This document shows positions 7,195 through 15,064 of a stretch of 20,153 bases of DNA, piece after piece. The position numbers were made by a program, and so were the translations under genes. The notes under the pieces are model-generated. The model did no database searches. It had not been told where the DNA came from and worked only from the letters and a program-made list of their open reading frames with translations. Source of the DNA: Moraxellaceae bacterium (GTDB taxonomy: Bacteria; Pseudomonadota; Gammaproteobacteria; Pseudomonadales; Moraxellaceae); assembly GCA_014378805.1 (NCBI GenBank), contig JACMMY010000016.1, forward strand, positions 1-20,153. Reading direction: 5' to 3'. The first letter of the stretch is position 1. Every line of letters begins with the position of its first letter.

Positions 7195-7213
7195 GTGATC
7201 TAAGGAGATCATC
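7195..7213 (+). promoter_or_regulatory. Shine-Dalgarno hairpin before ahcY (likely expression platform)
   Basis: TGATCT (7196-7201) pairs with AGATCA (7206-7211), with the AAGG of the strong ribosome site AAGGAG (7202-7207) in a 4-nt loop. The hairpin starts 9 nt after the conserved 3' end of the aptamer. It would limit ribosome access unless opened. ATGATC at 7146-7151, in the insert hairpin, is complementary to GATCAT at 7207-7212 and could compete. Control of translation by the riboswitch is inferred from this layout. Confidence 0.55.
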
Positions 7214-8599
7214 ATGAACGCGGTAGTCAAAACTCACGACTATAGAGTCGCAGATATTACTCTCGCTGACTTCGGTCGCAAAGAAATCACCCTAGCCGAA
7301 TATGAAATGCCGGCCCTCATGGGCTTACGCCGTCGTTATGCAGCGGCCAAACCGTTGGCAGGTGCTAAGATTCTCGGCTGTATCCATATGACCATCCAAA
7401 CAGCAGTGTTGATTGAGACACTGGTTGATTTGGGCGCGGATGTACGTTGGACTTCATGTAATATTTTTTCGACCCAAGACCATGCTGCGGCTGCAATCGC
7501 AGTCAGCGGAACGCCTGTTTTTGCTTGGAAAGGCGAAACAGAAGCTGAATACGAATGGTGCCTTGAACAGCAAATTCGTGACGCTCAAGGTAATCTCTGG
7601 GACGCAAACATGATTTTGGATGATGGCGGTGACTTAACTGCACTCATTCACAATAAATATCCACAATTACTTGATCGTATCCATGGCGTGACTGAAGAAA
7701 CGACTACGGGTGTTGCGCGTTTGCTTGAAATGTGGCGAGATGGTTCTTTAAAAGTGCCTGCAATCAATGTCAATGACGCCGTTACCAAAGCAAAAAATGA
7801 CAACAAGTATGGTTGCCGCCATTCTCTGAATGATGCAATCAAACGCGGTACCGATATGCTCATGGCAGGTCGTCGCGCACTTGTGATTGGTTATGGTGAT
7901 GTGGGCAAAGGCTCAGCCCAATCACTGCGTCAAGAAGGCATGATTGTTCGTGTAACGGAAATCGATCCAATTTGCGCAATGCAAGCATGTATGGATGGTT
8001 ACGAAGTTGTTTCTGCCTATAAAAATGGCATCGTGACTGGCAATAAAGCAGATATCGACACACGTTTACTTGGCGAAACCGACCTCATCGTCACGACCAC
8101 TGGTAACGATAAAGTTTGTGATTCTGCAATGCTCGATACACTAAAAAATGGTGCGGTAGTTTGTAATATTGGTCATTTCGACACTGAAATTGACACTGCT
8201 TACTTGCGTAAAAACTATCGCTGGGAAGAAGTAAAACCACAAGTTCATCAAGTATTCCGTTCAGAATCAAACGATAACTTCTTGATTTTGCTTTCTGAAG
8301 GTCGTTTAGTGAACTTAGGTAATGCGACAGGTCATCCTTCACGTATCATGGATGGTTCATTTGCGAATCAAGTGTTGGCGCAAATGTATCTGTTCAGCGA
8401 AAAATTCGCCGACTTACCCGCTGACGAAAAACAAGCCAAAGTTCGCGTTGAGCTATTACCGAAAAAACTCGACGAAGAAGTTGCTGCGGCCATGGTTGCA
8501 GGTTTTGGTGGTGTGTTGACCACCTTGACTGCTGAACAAGCTGTGTATTTGGGTGTCCCTGTTGAAGGACCATTCAAACCAGAAAGCTACAAGTATTAA
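7214..8599 (+). CDS. ahcY: Adenosylhomocysteinase (SAH hydrolase)
   Basis: AhcY splits SAH into homocysteine and adenosine with tightly bound NAD, relieving product inhibition of methyltransferases and feeding the methionine cycle. The 461 residues match the bacterial family. Motifs are HMTIQT (58-63), the substrate-site segment GVTEETTTG (158-166), NDNKYGCRHSL (195-205), the NAD-binding GYGDVGKG (226-233), GNATGHPS (369-376) and the family C-terminus KPESYKY. The region 100-150 carries the bacterial insert (WDANMILDDGGDLT). ATG 7214 has AAGGAG 6 nt upstream and is preceded by an SAH riboswitch. metF follows after 134 nt containing a hairpin. Confidence 0.98.
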   Translation: MNAVVKTHDYRVADITLADFGRKEITLAEYEMPALMGLRRRYAAAKPLAGAKILGCIHMTIQTAVLIETLVDLGADVRWTSCNIFSTQDHAAAAIAVSGTPVFAWKGETEAEYEWCLEQQIRDAQGNLWDANMILDDGGDLTALIHNKYPQLLDRIHGVTEETTTGVARLLEMWRDGSLKVPAINVNDAVTKAKNDNKYGCRHSLNDAIKRGTDMLMAGRRALVIGYGDVGKGSAQSLRQEGMIVRVTEIDPICAMQACMDGYEVVSAYKNGIVTGNKADIDTRLLGETDLIVTTTGNDKVCDSAMLDTLKNGAVVCNIGHFDTEIDTAYLRKNYRWEEVKPQVHQVFRSESNDNFLILLSEGRLVNLGNATGHPSRIMDGSFANQVLAQMYLFSEKFADLPADEKQAKVRVELLPKKLDEEVAAAMVAGFGGVLTTLTAEQAVYLGVPVEGPFKPESYKY

Positions 8600-8620
8600 A
8601 TAGCGACTCATCGTTAAAAA

Positions 8621-8654
8621 AAATGCTCGTCACCCCTTATAGTGGCGAGCATTT
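8621..8654 (+). terminator. Strong hairpin between ahcY and metF
   Basis: A 13-bp stem (8621-8633 with 8642-8654, one G-T wobble) closes an 8-nt loop, 22 nt after the ahcY stop. On + the tail is ATAAATG, not a U run, so termination would be partial at best. On - a run of eight T follows the stem, the form of a classical terminator, yet no minus-strand gene enters it. It could be an imperfect terminator, a processing or stability element, or a block to antisense transcription. Confidence 0.6.
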
Positions 8655-8733
8655 ATAAATGAAGTCTTCTCTTTTGTTTTTGATTGAAGAGAATGTCAAA
8701 GCAAAAAACCTCTTTTCTGATCGAATTAATTTC

Positions 8734-9561
8734 ATGACTACACCTATTTCATTTGAATTTTTCCCACCCAAGACGGATCTCGGCGCAGAAAAAATTCTGG
8801 TCGTGCATCAAGAATTACAAGCATTAAATCCAGCCTACTTCTCAGTGACTTATGGTGCGGGCGGTTCGACGCGTGATCGCACCTTATCGACCATTGATGC
8901 GATTCATGGCAATGGGGCTCCTGTCGCACCGCATTTATCATGCATCGGTGATGACAAGTCACGTATTGCTGAATTACTTGAACGCTATAAAAACCAAGGG
9001 ATTCGTCATCTGGTTGCACTCCGTGGCGATCTTCCGTCAGGTCAAGTAGGACTCGGCGAATTGCCTTACGCACGTGATCTCGTGCAATTTATCCGCGAAA
9101 CGACAGGGGATCATTTTCATATCGAAGTCGCAGCTTATCCTGAAATGCATCCTCAAGCAGAGTCATTTAACCAAGATGTTGAACGCTTTATTGATAAAGT
9201 CAAAGCAGGTGCAAACTCAGCAATTACTCAATTTTTTTTTAATGCAGACAGTTATTTTTACTTTGTTGATGAGCTGGCGAAACGTGGCATCCATACCCCG
9301 ATTATTCCAGGCATTATGCCCATTACTAATGCCAGTAATTTGATTCGTTTTGCGGATTCTTCAGGCGCGGAAATTCCACGTTGGATTCGTAAGCAACTCG
9401 CTGCCTATGGTGATGACAGTCAACGCATAAAAGAGTTCGGACATGATGTTGTAGTTCGTTTATGCGAGCGATTGATTGCTGGTGGCGCACCTGCATTGCA
9501 TTTCTACACAATGAACCAGACTGAACCAACGCGTCAGTTGGTTAAAGATCTCGGTTTGTAA
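8734..9561 (+). CDS. metF: Methylenetetrahydrofolate reductase
   Basis: MetF reduces 5,10-methylene-THF to 5-methyl-THF with FAD, providing the methyl group for methionine synthesis. From ATG 8734 it has 275 residues, a little shorter than E. coli MetF (296). Motifs are ISFEFFPPKT (catalytic-region Glu at 8), FSVTYGAGGSTRDRT (36-50), LVALRGD (93-99), EVAAYPE (131-137) and ITQFFF (164-169). The frame is open upstream to an ATG at 8659, but the family begins at MTTPISFEFF and the extra 25 residues overlap a TTCTCTT/AAGAGAA stem (8667-8673 with 8687-8693), so 8734 is preferred although its Shine-Dalgarno is weak. The stop overlaps the bioA start by one base (TAATG). Confidence 0.95.
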   Translation: MTTPISFEFFPPKTDLGAEKILVVHQELQALNPAYFSVTYGAGGSTRDRTLSTIDAIHGNGAPVAPHLSCIGDDKSRIAELLERYKNQGIRHLVALRGDLPSGQVGLGELPYARDLVQFIRETTGDHFHIEVAAYPEMHPQAESFNQDVERFIDKVKAGANSAITQFFFNADSYFYFVDELAKRGIHTPIIPGIMPITNASNLIRFADSSGAEIPRWIRKQLAAYGDDSQRIKEFGHDVVVRLCERLIAGGAPALHFYTMNQTEPTRQLVKDLGL

Positions 9562-10940
9562 TGAGTTTACTCTCATCAGTTAACTCGCCCCTTTGGCATC
9601 CTTGCACTCAAATGCAAAGCCATGAAAACACGCCACCGCTCGAAGTGGTGCGTGGTCAAGGGGCTTATTTATATAAAGTTGATGGGACACCGATTTTAGA
9701 TGCGATTAGCTCCTGGTGGGTGAATTTGCATGGGCATAGTCATCCACAAGTGAATGCAGCAATCATTGATCAATTGGGTCGACTTGAACAGGTGATGCTC
9801 GCTGGATTTACTCATCCTCCGATTGAACAACTTGCACAACGTTTGGTTGAGATTACGCCAGACAAACTCACGCGTTGCTTCTTTGCGGATAGCGGCTCAG
9901 CTGCGGTTGAAGTCGCACTGAAAATGAGTTTGCAGTATTGGCAACAATCCAATCAGCCGCAGCGTAAAACCTTTATTTCACTAAAAAACGGTTATCACGG
10001 TGAGACGCTCGGCAGCCTTGCCGTGACGGATATTCCGCTTTTTTCAAGTCAATACCAGCCACTGCTAATTCAACATTTACGTGCCGCCTCCCCTGATTTA
10101 AGTTTAAAAGAAACTGGCGAAACTGACGCTGACTTTTTAACTCGTCAATTCGCCGACATTGAAAAACTATTATTAGACAATCAGGATACTGTCTGCGCAA
10201 TCATCGTTGAACCGTTGGTTCAAGGTGCGGCAGGCATGAAAATGTATCCAGCTATTTATCTGACTTGGCTACGTAATCTCTGCGACCGACTCAATGTGCA
10301 TTTGATTTTCGATGAAATTGCGGTGGGTTTTGGACGTACCGGCACGATGTTCGCGCTTGAACAGGCACAGGTGACCCCAGACTTTTTATGTTTATCCAAA
10401 GGTCTCACGGCGGGATATTTGCCCATGGCCTGTGTGATGACGACCGATGATGTGTATCAAGCTTTTTATAGTGCGGACGTAACACGCGGTTTTTTACATT
10501 CACATAGCTTTACGGGTAATCCATTAGCAGCGCGTGCTGCACTTGCCTCACTTGATATTTTTCAGCAAGAAAATACGCTACAAAAGAATAAGACATTAAT
10601 CGCCACAATGCAAAAAGCGTTAGCGAAGTTAAATGGTCATCCACATATTCGACAGATTCGCCAAACGGGCATGATCGGTGCATTTGAACTCGTTCAAGCC
10701 AATGGTTTGCCCTACCCAGCGCATGAACCTCGAGGACGTTTCATTGCCCAATTTGCGATGAATAAAGGTATCTTGCTCCGCCCCATCGGACACCATGTTT
10801 ATATTATTCCGCCTTATTGCATCACGGCTGAAGAAATTGAACATGTGATTGATGTTGCTCGTCTGGCAATTGAGTGGGCTGTGATGCAGCCAATTGAATT
10901 TAACTCTAAAAACATGACGGAAAATTTATCATTACCATGA
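9561..10940 (+). CDS. bioA: Adenosylmethionine-8-amino-7-oxononanoate aminotransferase
   Basis: BioA is a PLP class III aminotransferase that makes 7,8-diaminopelargonate for biotin, using SAM as amino donor. At 459 residues it is a little longer than E. coli BioA (429). Signature features are LWHPCTQM (11-18), SWWVNLHGHSHP (51-62), SGSAAVEVALKM (111-122), GYHGETLG (144-151), the cofactor Asp D251 in FDEIAVGFGRTG and the PLP Lys K280 in LCLSKGLTAGYLPMA. WHP-x-TQM and the WWVN segment distinguish BioA from other class III enzymes. No other bio gene is in the window. Start and stop overlap metF (1 nt) and rsmE (ATGA, 4 nt), implying translational coupling. Confidence 0.95.
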   Translation: MSLLSSVNSPLWHPCTQMQSHENTPPLEVVRGQGAYLYKVDGTPILDAISSWWVNLHGHSHPQVNAAIIDQLGRLEQVMLAGFTHPPIEQLAQRLVEITPDKLTRCFFADSGSAAVEVALKMSLQYWQQSNQPQRKTFISLKNGYHGETLGSLAVTDIPLFSSQYQPLLIQHLRAASPDLSLKETGETDADFLTRQFADIEKLLLDNQDTVCAIIVEPLVQGAAGMKMYPAIYLTWLRNLCDRLNVHLIFDEIAVGFGRTGTMFALEQAQVTPDFLCLSKGLTAGYLPMACVMTTDDVYQAFYSADVTRGFLHSHSFTGNPLAARAALASLDIFQQENTLQKNKTLIATMQKALAKLNGHPHIRQIRQTGMIGAFELVQANGLPYPAHEPRGRFIAQFAMNKGILLRPIGHHVYIIPPYCITAEEIEHVIDVARLAIEWAVMQPIEFNSKNMTENLSLP

Positions 10941-11659
10941 GTCGTTTTTACGCGGATATTCCACTCAGCATAAATACCATCGTCGAATTACCAGAAATGG
11001 TTTTTCATCACTGGACTCGTGTACTTCGTGCAGGTTTAGGCGATCAAGCCACGTTTTTCAATGGTTTGGGAGGCGAGTATGTCGTCGAACTCATCGAGAT
11101 TAATAAAAAAAATGCCCAAGCACGCGTTATCAGCTTTGATTCAATAGATCGTACCCAACCCTACTTTGTCACGCTCGGCGAAGTGATGAGTAAAGGTGAC
11201 CGTATGGATTATGCGATTCAAAAAGCGACGGAATTAGGTGTGGGCGCGATCCAACTTCTCACCAGTGAACGCTGTGAAATGCGCCTTAAATATGATCGAG
11301 ATCAAAAAAAAATTGATCATTGGCAACAAGTTGCAATAGCCGCTTGTGAGCAATGCGGTCTAAATCGCGTTCCAAAAATTCTTGCGCCATTATCACTTGA
11401 CGATTGGTTACTCATCATTCAAAGTGAATTAAAACTGGTCCTTGCGCCGATTGATGCAACAAATCCATTACCCAAGGTATTACCAGCAACGATCAGTCTT
11501 CTGATTGGTGCTGAAGGCGGCTTAACTCAAAATGAAATAGAACAAGCCGAAAGAACAGGTTTTGTGAAATGGCAACTGGGTGATCGAGTTCTCAGAACTG
11601 AAACCGCTCCTGTGGTCGCGTTGGCACAATTAATGTTGTCCTCACAACAATTCAATTAA
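10937..11659 (+). CDS. rsmE: 16S rRNA m3U1498 methyltransferase
   Basis: RsmE methylates N3 of U1498 in 16S rRNA with SAM. The 240-residue protein has the N-terminal PUA-like part (HHWTRVLRAGLGDQATFFNG, 24-43) and the C-terminal SPOUT knot: KATELGVGAIQLLTSERC (96-113), LLIGAEGGLTQNE (188-200) and LGDRVLRTETAPVVAL (214-229). It overlaps bioA by 4 nt and ends the metF-bioA-rsmE cluster. It produces the SAH that AhcY, encoded upstream, consumes. No clear terminator follows; a weak AATGG/CCATT stem lies near 11688. Confidence 0.96.
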   Translation: MSRFYADIPLSINTIVELPEMVFHHWTRVLRAGLGDQATFFNGLGGEYVVELIEINKKNAQARVISFDSIDRTQPYFVTLGEVMSKGDRMDYAIQKATELGVGAIQLLTSERCEMRLKYDRDQKKIDHWQQVAIAACEQCGLNRVPKILAPLSLDDWLLIIQSELKLVLAPIDATNPLPKVLPATISLLIGAEGGLTQNEIEQAERTGFVKWQLGDRVLRTETAPVVALAQLMLSSQQFN

Positions 11660-11806
11660 ACCACAAATCATAATTTGGATGACTAAAAATGGCAATTTTC
11701 CATTCTCATACAACAGCATATAAAATAATAAAGAGGTATTTTAAATAAAAATAACTATTTCTCTTTTAGCCAACATAAGGCACAATCCATAGGATAAGAA
11801 TAATTG

Positions 11807-11852
11807 ATTCGTCGGAAAACGAATAGAAGTTCTTAAAATCGCAGGAGCAATG
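11807..11852 (+). promoter_or_regulatory. 5' leader of the PAS-GGDEF-EAL gene
   Basis: A 6-bp hairpin ATTCGT (11807-11812) / ACGAAT (11819-11824) precedes the ribosome site CAGGAG (11842-11847). Two ATGs compete: 11850, only 2 nt from the site and opening a 5-codon frame that stops at 11867, and 11854, 6 nt away and opening the long frame. Spacing favours 11854. The rest of the 194-nt gap from 11660 is AT-rich with no promoter I can place firmly. Confidence 0.4.
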
Positions 11853-11853
11853 A

Positions 11854-14751
11854 ATGTCAGCATATGATGAGCAAAGTATTCTAAAGCACCGTATTTGGCG
11901 GATGCAGATACAGAACACGCGTGCGCATCAAGTGCTCCTGTTGTTTTCGTTGCTCAGTTTGGTATTACTTACATTCTTTTTTTACCAGCGTTTTTCTTTG
12001 GTCGACAATAACCTACTCGCAGCTTGGACAGTTGTTTCGATTAGTATTATTGCTATATCTGCAGCATTTAATAATCATTTAAACAATCATGGGCAAACAC
12101 TTCCTCCAAAGGTAATGGAGTTCTATCTGTGGGCACTCACCGCAGTTTTAGGCGGAATTTTTGCGGCAGGACATATTCTACTTCACGGCAATGTTGCGCC
12201 GTTTGGTGGGCGAGGCGTTGTGAATATAACGCTCAACTTGTTTGGTTTGATACTGCTGTTTTCTCATCTGTTAGCCCTGATTTGTTACACAGATCGGTTC
12301 CGTTTTTTCTGCACTTTTGTAATCTTTAGTACTTCACCATTGATCGCTTATCAATTCACAAAAAGTGCAGACTCCATATTTCAACCACATAATATTTTGG
12401 CTAATTTCTACTTAGTTTTCATGTTGTTTTGCGGTTACAAACTTCATAAAACAAGAATGAAATCAGCATGGTTGGTCATTCGAAATGAGAATCTCATTGA
12501 TTATATGGAGTCATCTAAAGAACAGACAGAGCATGTGAATACACAGCTCGAAGAGGAAATGCGACAACGCGTTTATATTGAAGAAAAACTACAAGAATCA
12601 AACACTCACCTTGAAGAGAAAATTTTAGAACGGACTCAGGATCTCACAGCAATCAATGTACAGTTACAAAGCTCACAACAACGACTTGAAATGGCGCATA
12701 GCGCTGGCGGAATTGGGACTTGGGATTGGGACATTACACATCGTAAAATGCACTCTACGAACATCGAACAAATCATTGGATATAAAAACGATGAGATGCA
12801 CACTTTTTTAAGTGACATGTCAAAAATTGTTCATCCTGAAGATTACCCCGCAGTGCGTCGTGCGATTTCAGCACACTTACTTAACCATACCGATCGCTAT
12901 GAAGCAGAATTCAGAATGCGGCATAAGTACGGTTATTGGGTGTGGGTGCAAGATATGGGACGTGTTGTTCAACGGAACATCAAAACTAGATTCGCAGAAC
13001 GAATGGTTGGAGTTCGACGTAACATCACTACTGAAAAAGCATCAGACGAACGTCAAAAATTAGCATCAACTGTATTCCAACAAGCAGCGGAAGGAATTGT
13101 TATCTTAGATAAAAATATGATTTACGTGAATGTGAATCCATATTTTGAACGGATGACTGGCTTTCTAAAGGAACACTTAATCGGTAAAGAAATTGGCTCT
13201 TTAGACAAAGTAGGTCAAACCTCAAACTCTACAACTCAGTCCAAACAGCGCATCATCAAAAGTCTGCATACCACAGGCCGATTTGAAGGTGAAATTAACG
13301 TCCTTCATAAAAACGGCGATGATATTCCAGTCTGGTTACATATCAACCCTGTACTGGATCACAACCAACAAAAAACGCATTATATTGCGATCTTGAATGA
13401 TTTGACTGAGCGTAAAAAAAATGAACAACGCTTATCTTATCTATCAAATTATGATCCGCTCACCGATTTGCCAAATCGGCATTTCTTTAAAGATCACCTC
13501 CATCAATTCATTTTAAGAAATTTGGAAACTAATACAACGTTCGCACTACTGCGATTAAATATTGATCGTTTTCGCTTATTAAATGATCTGCTGGGCACAG
13601 ACGGCGCAGATATTCTTTTAAAGCATGTTGCTCAACGTCTCTCGATGTATGATTCTAGAACGAGCATGATTGCGCGATTAGGAAGTGATGATTTTGCAAT
13701 TTTATTGTCATATACCAATGAAAATGAGCAAGATATTGAAAAGTACTGTGAAAAATTATTAGAAGTATTTAGCAGTCCATTTGATATTCGCGCGCAGGAA
13801 ATTACGATCACTATTTCTGTGGGTGTGGCGTTATGTCCTCAGCATGGGAAACAGGTTGATACGCTGTCGAATTCTGCCGAAAATGCACTTCAAGAAGCAA
13901 AACGACTGGGAGGTAATACGATTCGTTTTGCCAGCAATCAAGTCGGAATCCAATCGTTGGAACGTGTCAATCTTGAAAATGCGCTTCGCAAAGCCATATC
14001 AAACACTGAATTCGTTGTCTTTTATCAAGCCAAACTGAATGCTATCACGCGTCAAATTGAAGGCTTTGAAGCATTAGTTCGTTGGAGTCATCCAAGTAAA
14101 GGGATTATTCCACCTGTGCAGTTCATTGGTTTAGCCGAAGAAATGGGTATCATTTCTGCTCTTGGTGAATTTGTCCTTGATCAAGCATGCGCTCAAATTA
14201 AAAAATGGCAAGATGCAGGATTCCACAATATCTCTGTGGCGGTTAACGTCTCTGCGCAGCAGCTTCAACGTGGCAACTTTATTGAAACACTTGATCGTAT
14301 TATTGAAATGCATCAAATTAATCCGCGTCTACTTGAATTAGAAATCACTGAAACATTGCTCATGGATGAACCTGACAAAGTTCAAACTATTTTGCAAGAA
14401 ATTAAAAGCCGCGATATCAGTATCGCTCTTGATGATTTTGGTACAGGGTATTCTTCCCTGTCCTACCTTGGACTTTATCCAATTGATGTGATCAAAATTG
14501 ATCGTTCATTCGTAATCAAAATGATTGGAAATCAAGAACAAAAAGCCATTGTTCGGGCAATCCTCGCGATGAGTAAATCCTTGAAAATGAAAGTGGTTGC
14601 AGAAGGTGTTGAAACACTGGAACAAGCCCAATTCCTACAAGATGAAGGCTGTGAAATTTTGCAAGGATACTTATTCAGCAAACCCATTCCCGCATTTGAA
14701 GCAAACAAATTATTGATCAACTCGCTGAATCACACCAAGGCGCACGCATAA
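11854..14751 (+). CDS. Membrane PAS-PAS-GGDEF-EAL protein, likely c-di-GMP phosphodiesterase
   Basis: This 965-residue inner-membrane signalling protein probably lowers c-di-GMP. Six hydrophobic helices lie at about 27-47, 53-72, 90-110, 122-145, 150-168 and 180-197; I do not recognise the sensor type. A charged coiled coil (about 215-280) leads to PAS1 (about 275-395, with IGTWDWDI and WVWVQDMGR), PAS2 (about 401-520), GGDEF (525-695) and EAL (705-955). The GGDEF motif is GSDDF (610-614) and the inhibitory RxxD site is absent (Ser at both key positions), so cyclase activity is doubtful. The EAL domain keeps all expected residues: EALVRW (E739), N798, ELEITET (E830), DDFGTG (D860, D861), K881, AEGVET (E917) and QGY (Q937). 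It appears monocistronic and its physiological output cannot be told from context. Confidence 0.93.
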   Translation: MSAYDEQSILKHRIWRMQIQNTRAHQVLLLFSLLSLVLLTFFFYQRFSLVDNNLLAAWTVVSISIIAISAAFNNHLNNHGQTLPPKVMEFYLWALTAVLGGIFAAGHILLHGNVAPFGGRGVVNITLNLFGLILLFSHLLALICYTDRFRFFCTFVIFSTSPLIAYQFTKSADSIFQPHNILANFYLVFMLFCGYKLHKTRMKSAWLVIRNENLIDYMESSKEQTEHVNTQLEEEMRQRVYIEEKLQESNTHLEEKILERTQDLTAINVQLQSSQQRLEMAHSAGGIGTWDWDITHRKMHSTNIEQIIGYKNDEMHTFLSDMSKIVHPEDYPAVRRAISAHLLNHTDRYEAEFRMRHKYGYWVWVQDMGRVVQRNIKTRFAERMVGVRRNITTEKASDERQKLASTVFQQAAEGIVILDKNMIYVNVNPYFERMTGFLKEHLIGKEIGSLDKVGQTSNSTTQSKQRIIKSLHTTGRFEGEINVLHKNGDDIPVWLHINPVLDHNQQKTHYIAILNDLTERKKNEQRLSYLSNYDPLTDLPNRHFFKDHLHQFILRNLETNTTFALLRLNIDRFRLLNDLLGTDGADILLKHVAQRLSMYDSRTSMIARLGSDDFAILLSYTNENEQDIEKYCEKLLEVFSSPFDIRAQEITITISVGVALCPQHGKQVDTLSNSAENALQEAKRLGGNTIRFASNQVGIQSLERVNLENALRKAISNTEFVVFYQAKLNAITRQIEGFEALVRWSHPSKGIIPPVQFIGLAEEMGIISALGEFVLDQACAQIKKWQDAGFHNISVAVNVSAQQLQRGNFIETLDRIIEMHQINPRLLELEITETLLMDEPDKVQTILQEIKSRDISIALDDFGTGYSSLSYLGLYPIDVIKIDRSFVIKMIGNQEQKAIVRAILAMSKSLKMKVVAEGVETLEQAQFLQDEGCEILQGYLFSKPIPAFEANKLLINSLNHTKAHA

Positions 14752-14787
14752 TCGTTTATCTACCCATCTGCACTCAATGACTAAAGC

Positions 14788-14828
14788 GTATTGTTCGACA
14801 TTTACCCCATGTAAATGTCGAACAATAC
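14788..14828. repeat. Perfect 18-bp inverted repeat between the EAL gene and maeB
   Basis: Bases 14788-14805 are exactly complementary to 14811-14828 around the 5-nt spacer CCCAT. It begins 37 nt after the EAL gene stop and ends 26 bp before the maeB -10 box. No U run follows on either strand, so it is not a standard intrinsic terminator. It could end the upstream message with Rho or processing, or act as a protein site or cruciform overlapping the maeB -35 region. Confidence 0.8.
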
Positions 14829-14850
14829 ATGCTAAAACAACTTGATGCTA

Positions 14851-14859
14851 TGGTATAAT
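14851..14859 (+). promoter_or_regulatory. Extended -10 promoter of maeB
   Basis: TGGTATAAT (14851-14859) is a perfect TGnTATAAT extended -10 box, giving a start near 14866. At 17-bp spacing the -35 position (14831-14836, GCTAAA) is poor, as is usual for extended -10 promoters. The leader before maeB would be about 200 nt. Confidence 0.65.
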
Positions 14860-14865
14860 CGAGCG

Positions 14866-15064
14866 TAATGCATTATGTCCTACTCGTCTTGTAATGCGCG
14901 AAACACTTAGCAAACTTTCACAATGAGTTTGCACTCTAGTCTGACTTTCGCAAAGGGCTGATCACCAATGAGCCCATCTCCAGTATGAAACTTATTTGGC
15001 GCCATGTCGTCATGATCCTCATGTAGGATTTTTCCCACGTTTAAGAATAGACAACGAGAGCACG
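14866..15064 (+). promoter_or_regulatory. Structured 5' leader of maeB
   Basis: The roughly 200-nt leader holds three hairpins in a row: GCAAACT/AGTTTGC (14910-14916 with 14926-14932), GGGCT/AGCCC (near 14955-14975), and ATCCT/AGGAT (15015-15019 with 15025-15029), which is followed directly by five T. A 13-codon frame runs from ATG 14985 (MKLIWRHVVMILM) to TAG 15024-15026 and stops inside the last hairpin; no ribosome site precedes it. The order peptide, weak terminator, gene resembles an attenuator, but I recognise no known riboswitch here. The maeB frame itself opens upstream to an ATG at 14996 inside this leader. Confidence 0.35.

Noticed and set aside
8659..8733. An N-terminal extension of MetF from ATG 8659
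   Set aside because: Family members begin at MTTPISFEFFPP; the extra residues show no MetF similarity and coincide with intergenic hairpins.
9973..10200. Antisense open frame inside bioA, and similar frames inside ahcY, maeB, tmk and the oxygenase gene
   Set aside because: They lie wholly within well-identified genes, have no ribosome site and give low-complexity or unnatural protein sequences.
11850..11867. Five-codon upstream frame overlapping the start of the PAS-GGDEF-EAL gene
   Set aside because: Its ATG is only 2 nt from the Shine-Dalgarno sequence, too close for efficient use; probably coincidental.
14788..14828. The 18-bp inverted repeat as a Rho-independent terminator
   Set aside because: No U tract follows the stem on either strand.
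14996..15064. An N-terminal extension of MaeB from ATG 14996
   Set aside because: The extra 23 residues (Arg/His/Pro-rich) are unlike the family, and the known N-terminus MDNQELKQAAL starts at 15065.
14866..15064. A known riboswitch class (for example SAM, TPP, c-di-GMP) in the maeB leader
   Set aside because: None of the conserved core sequences of these classes could be matched by eye.
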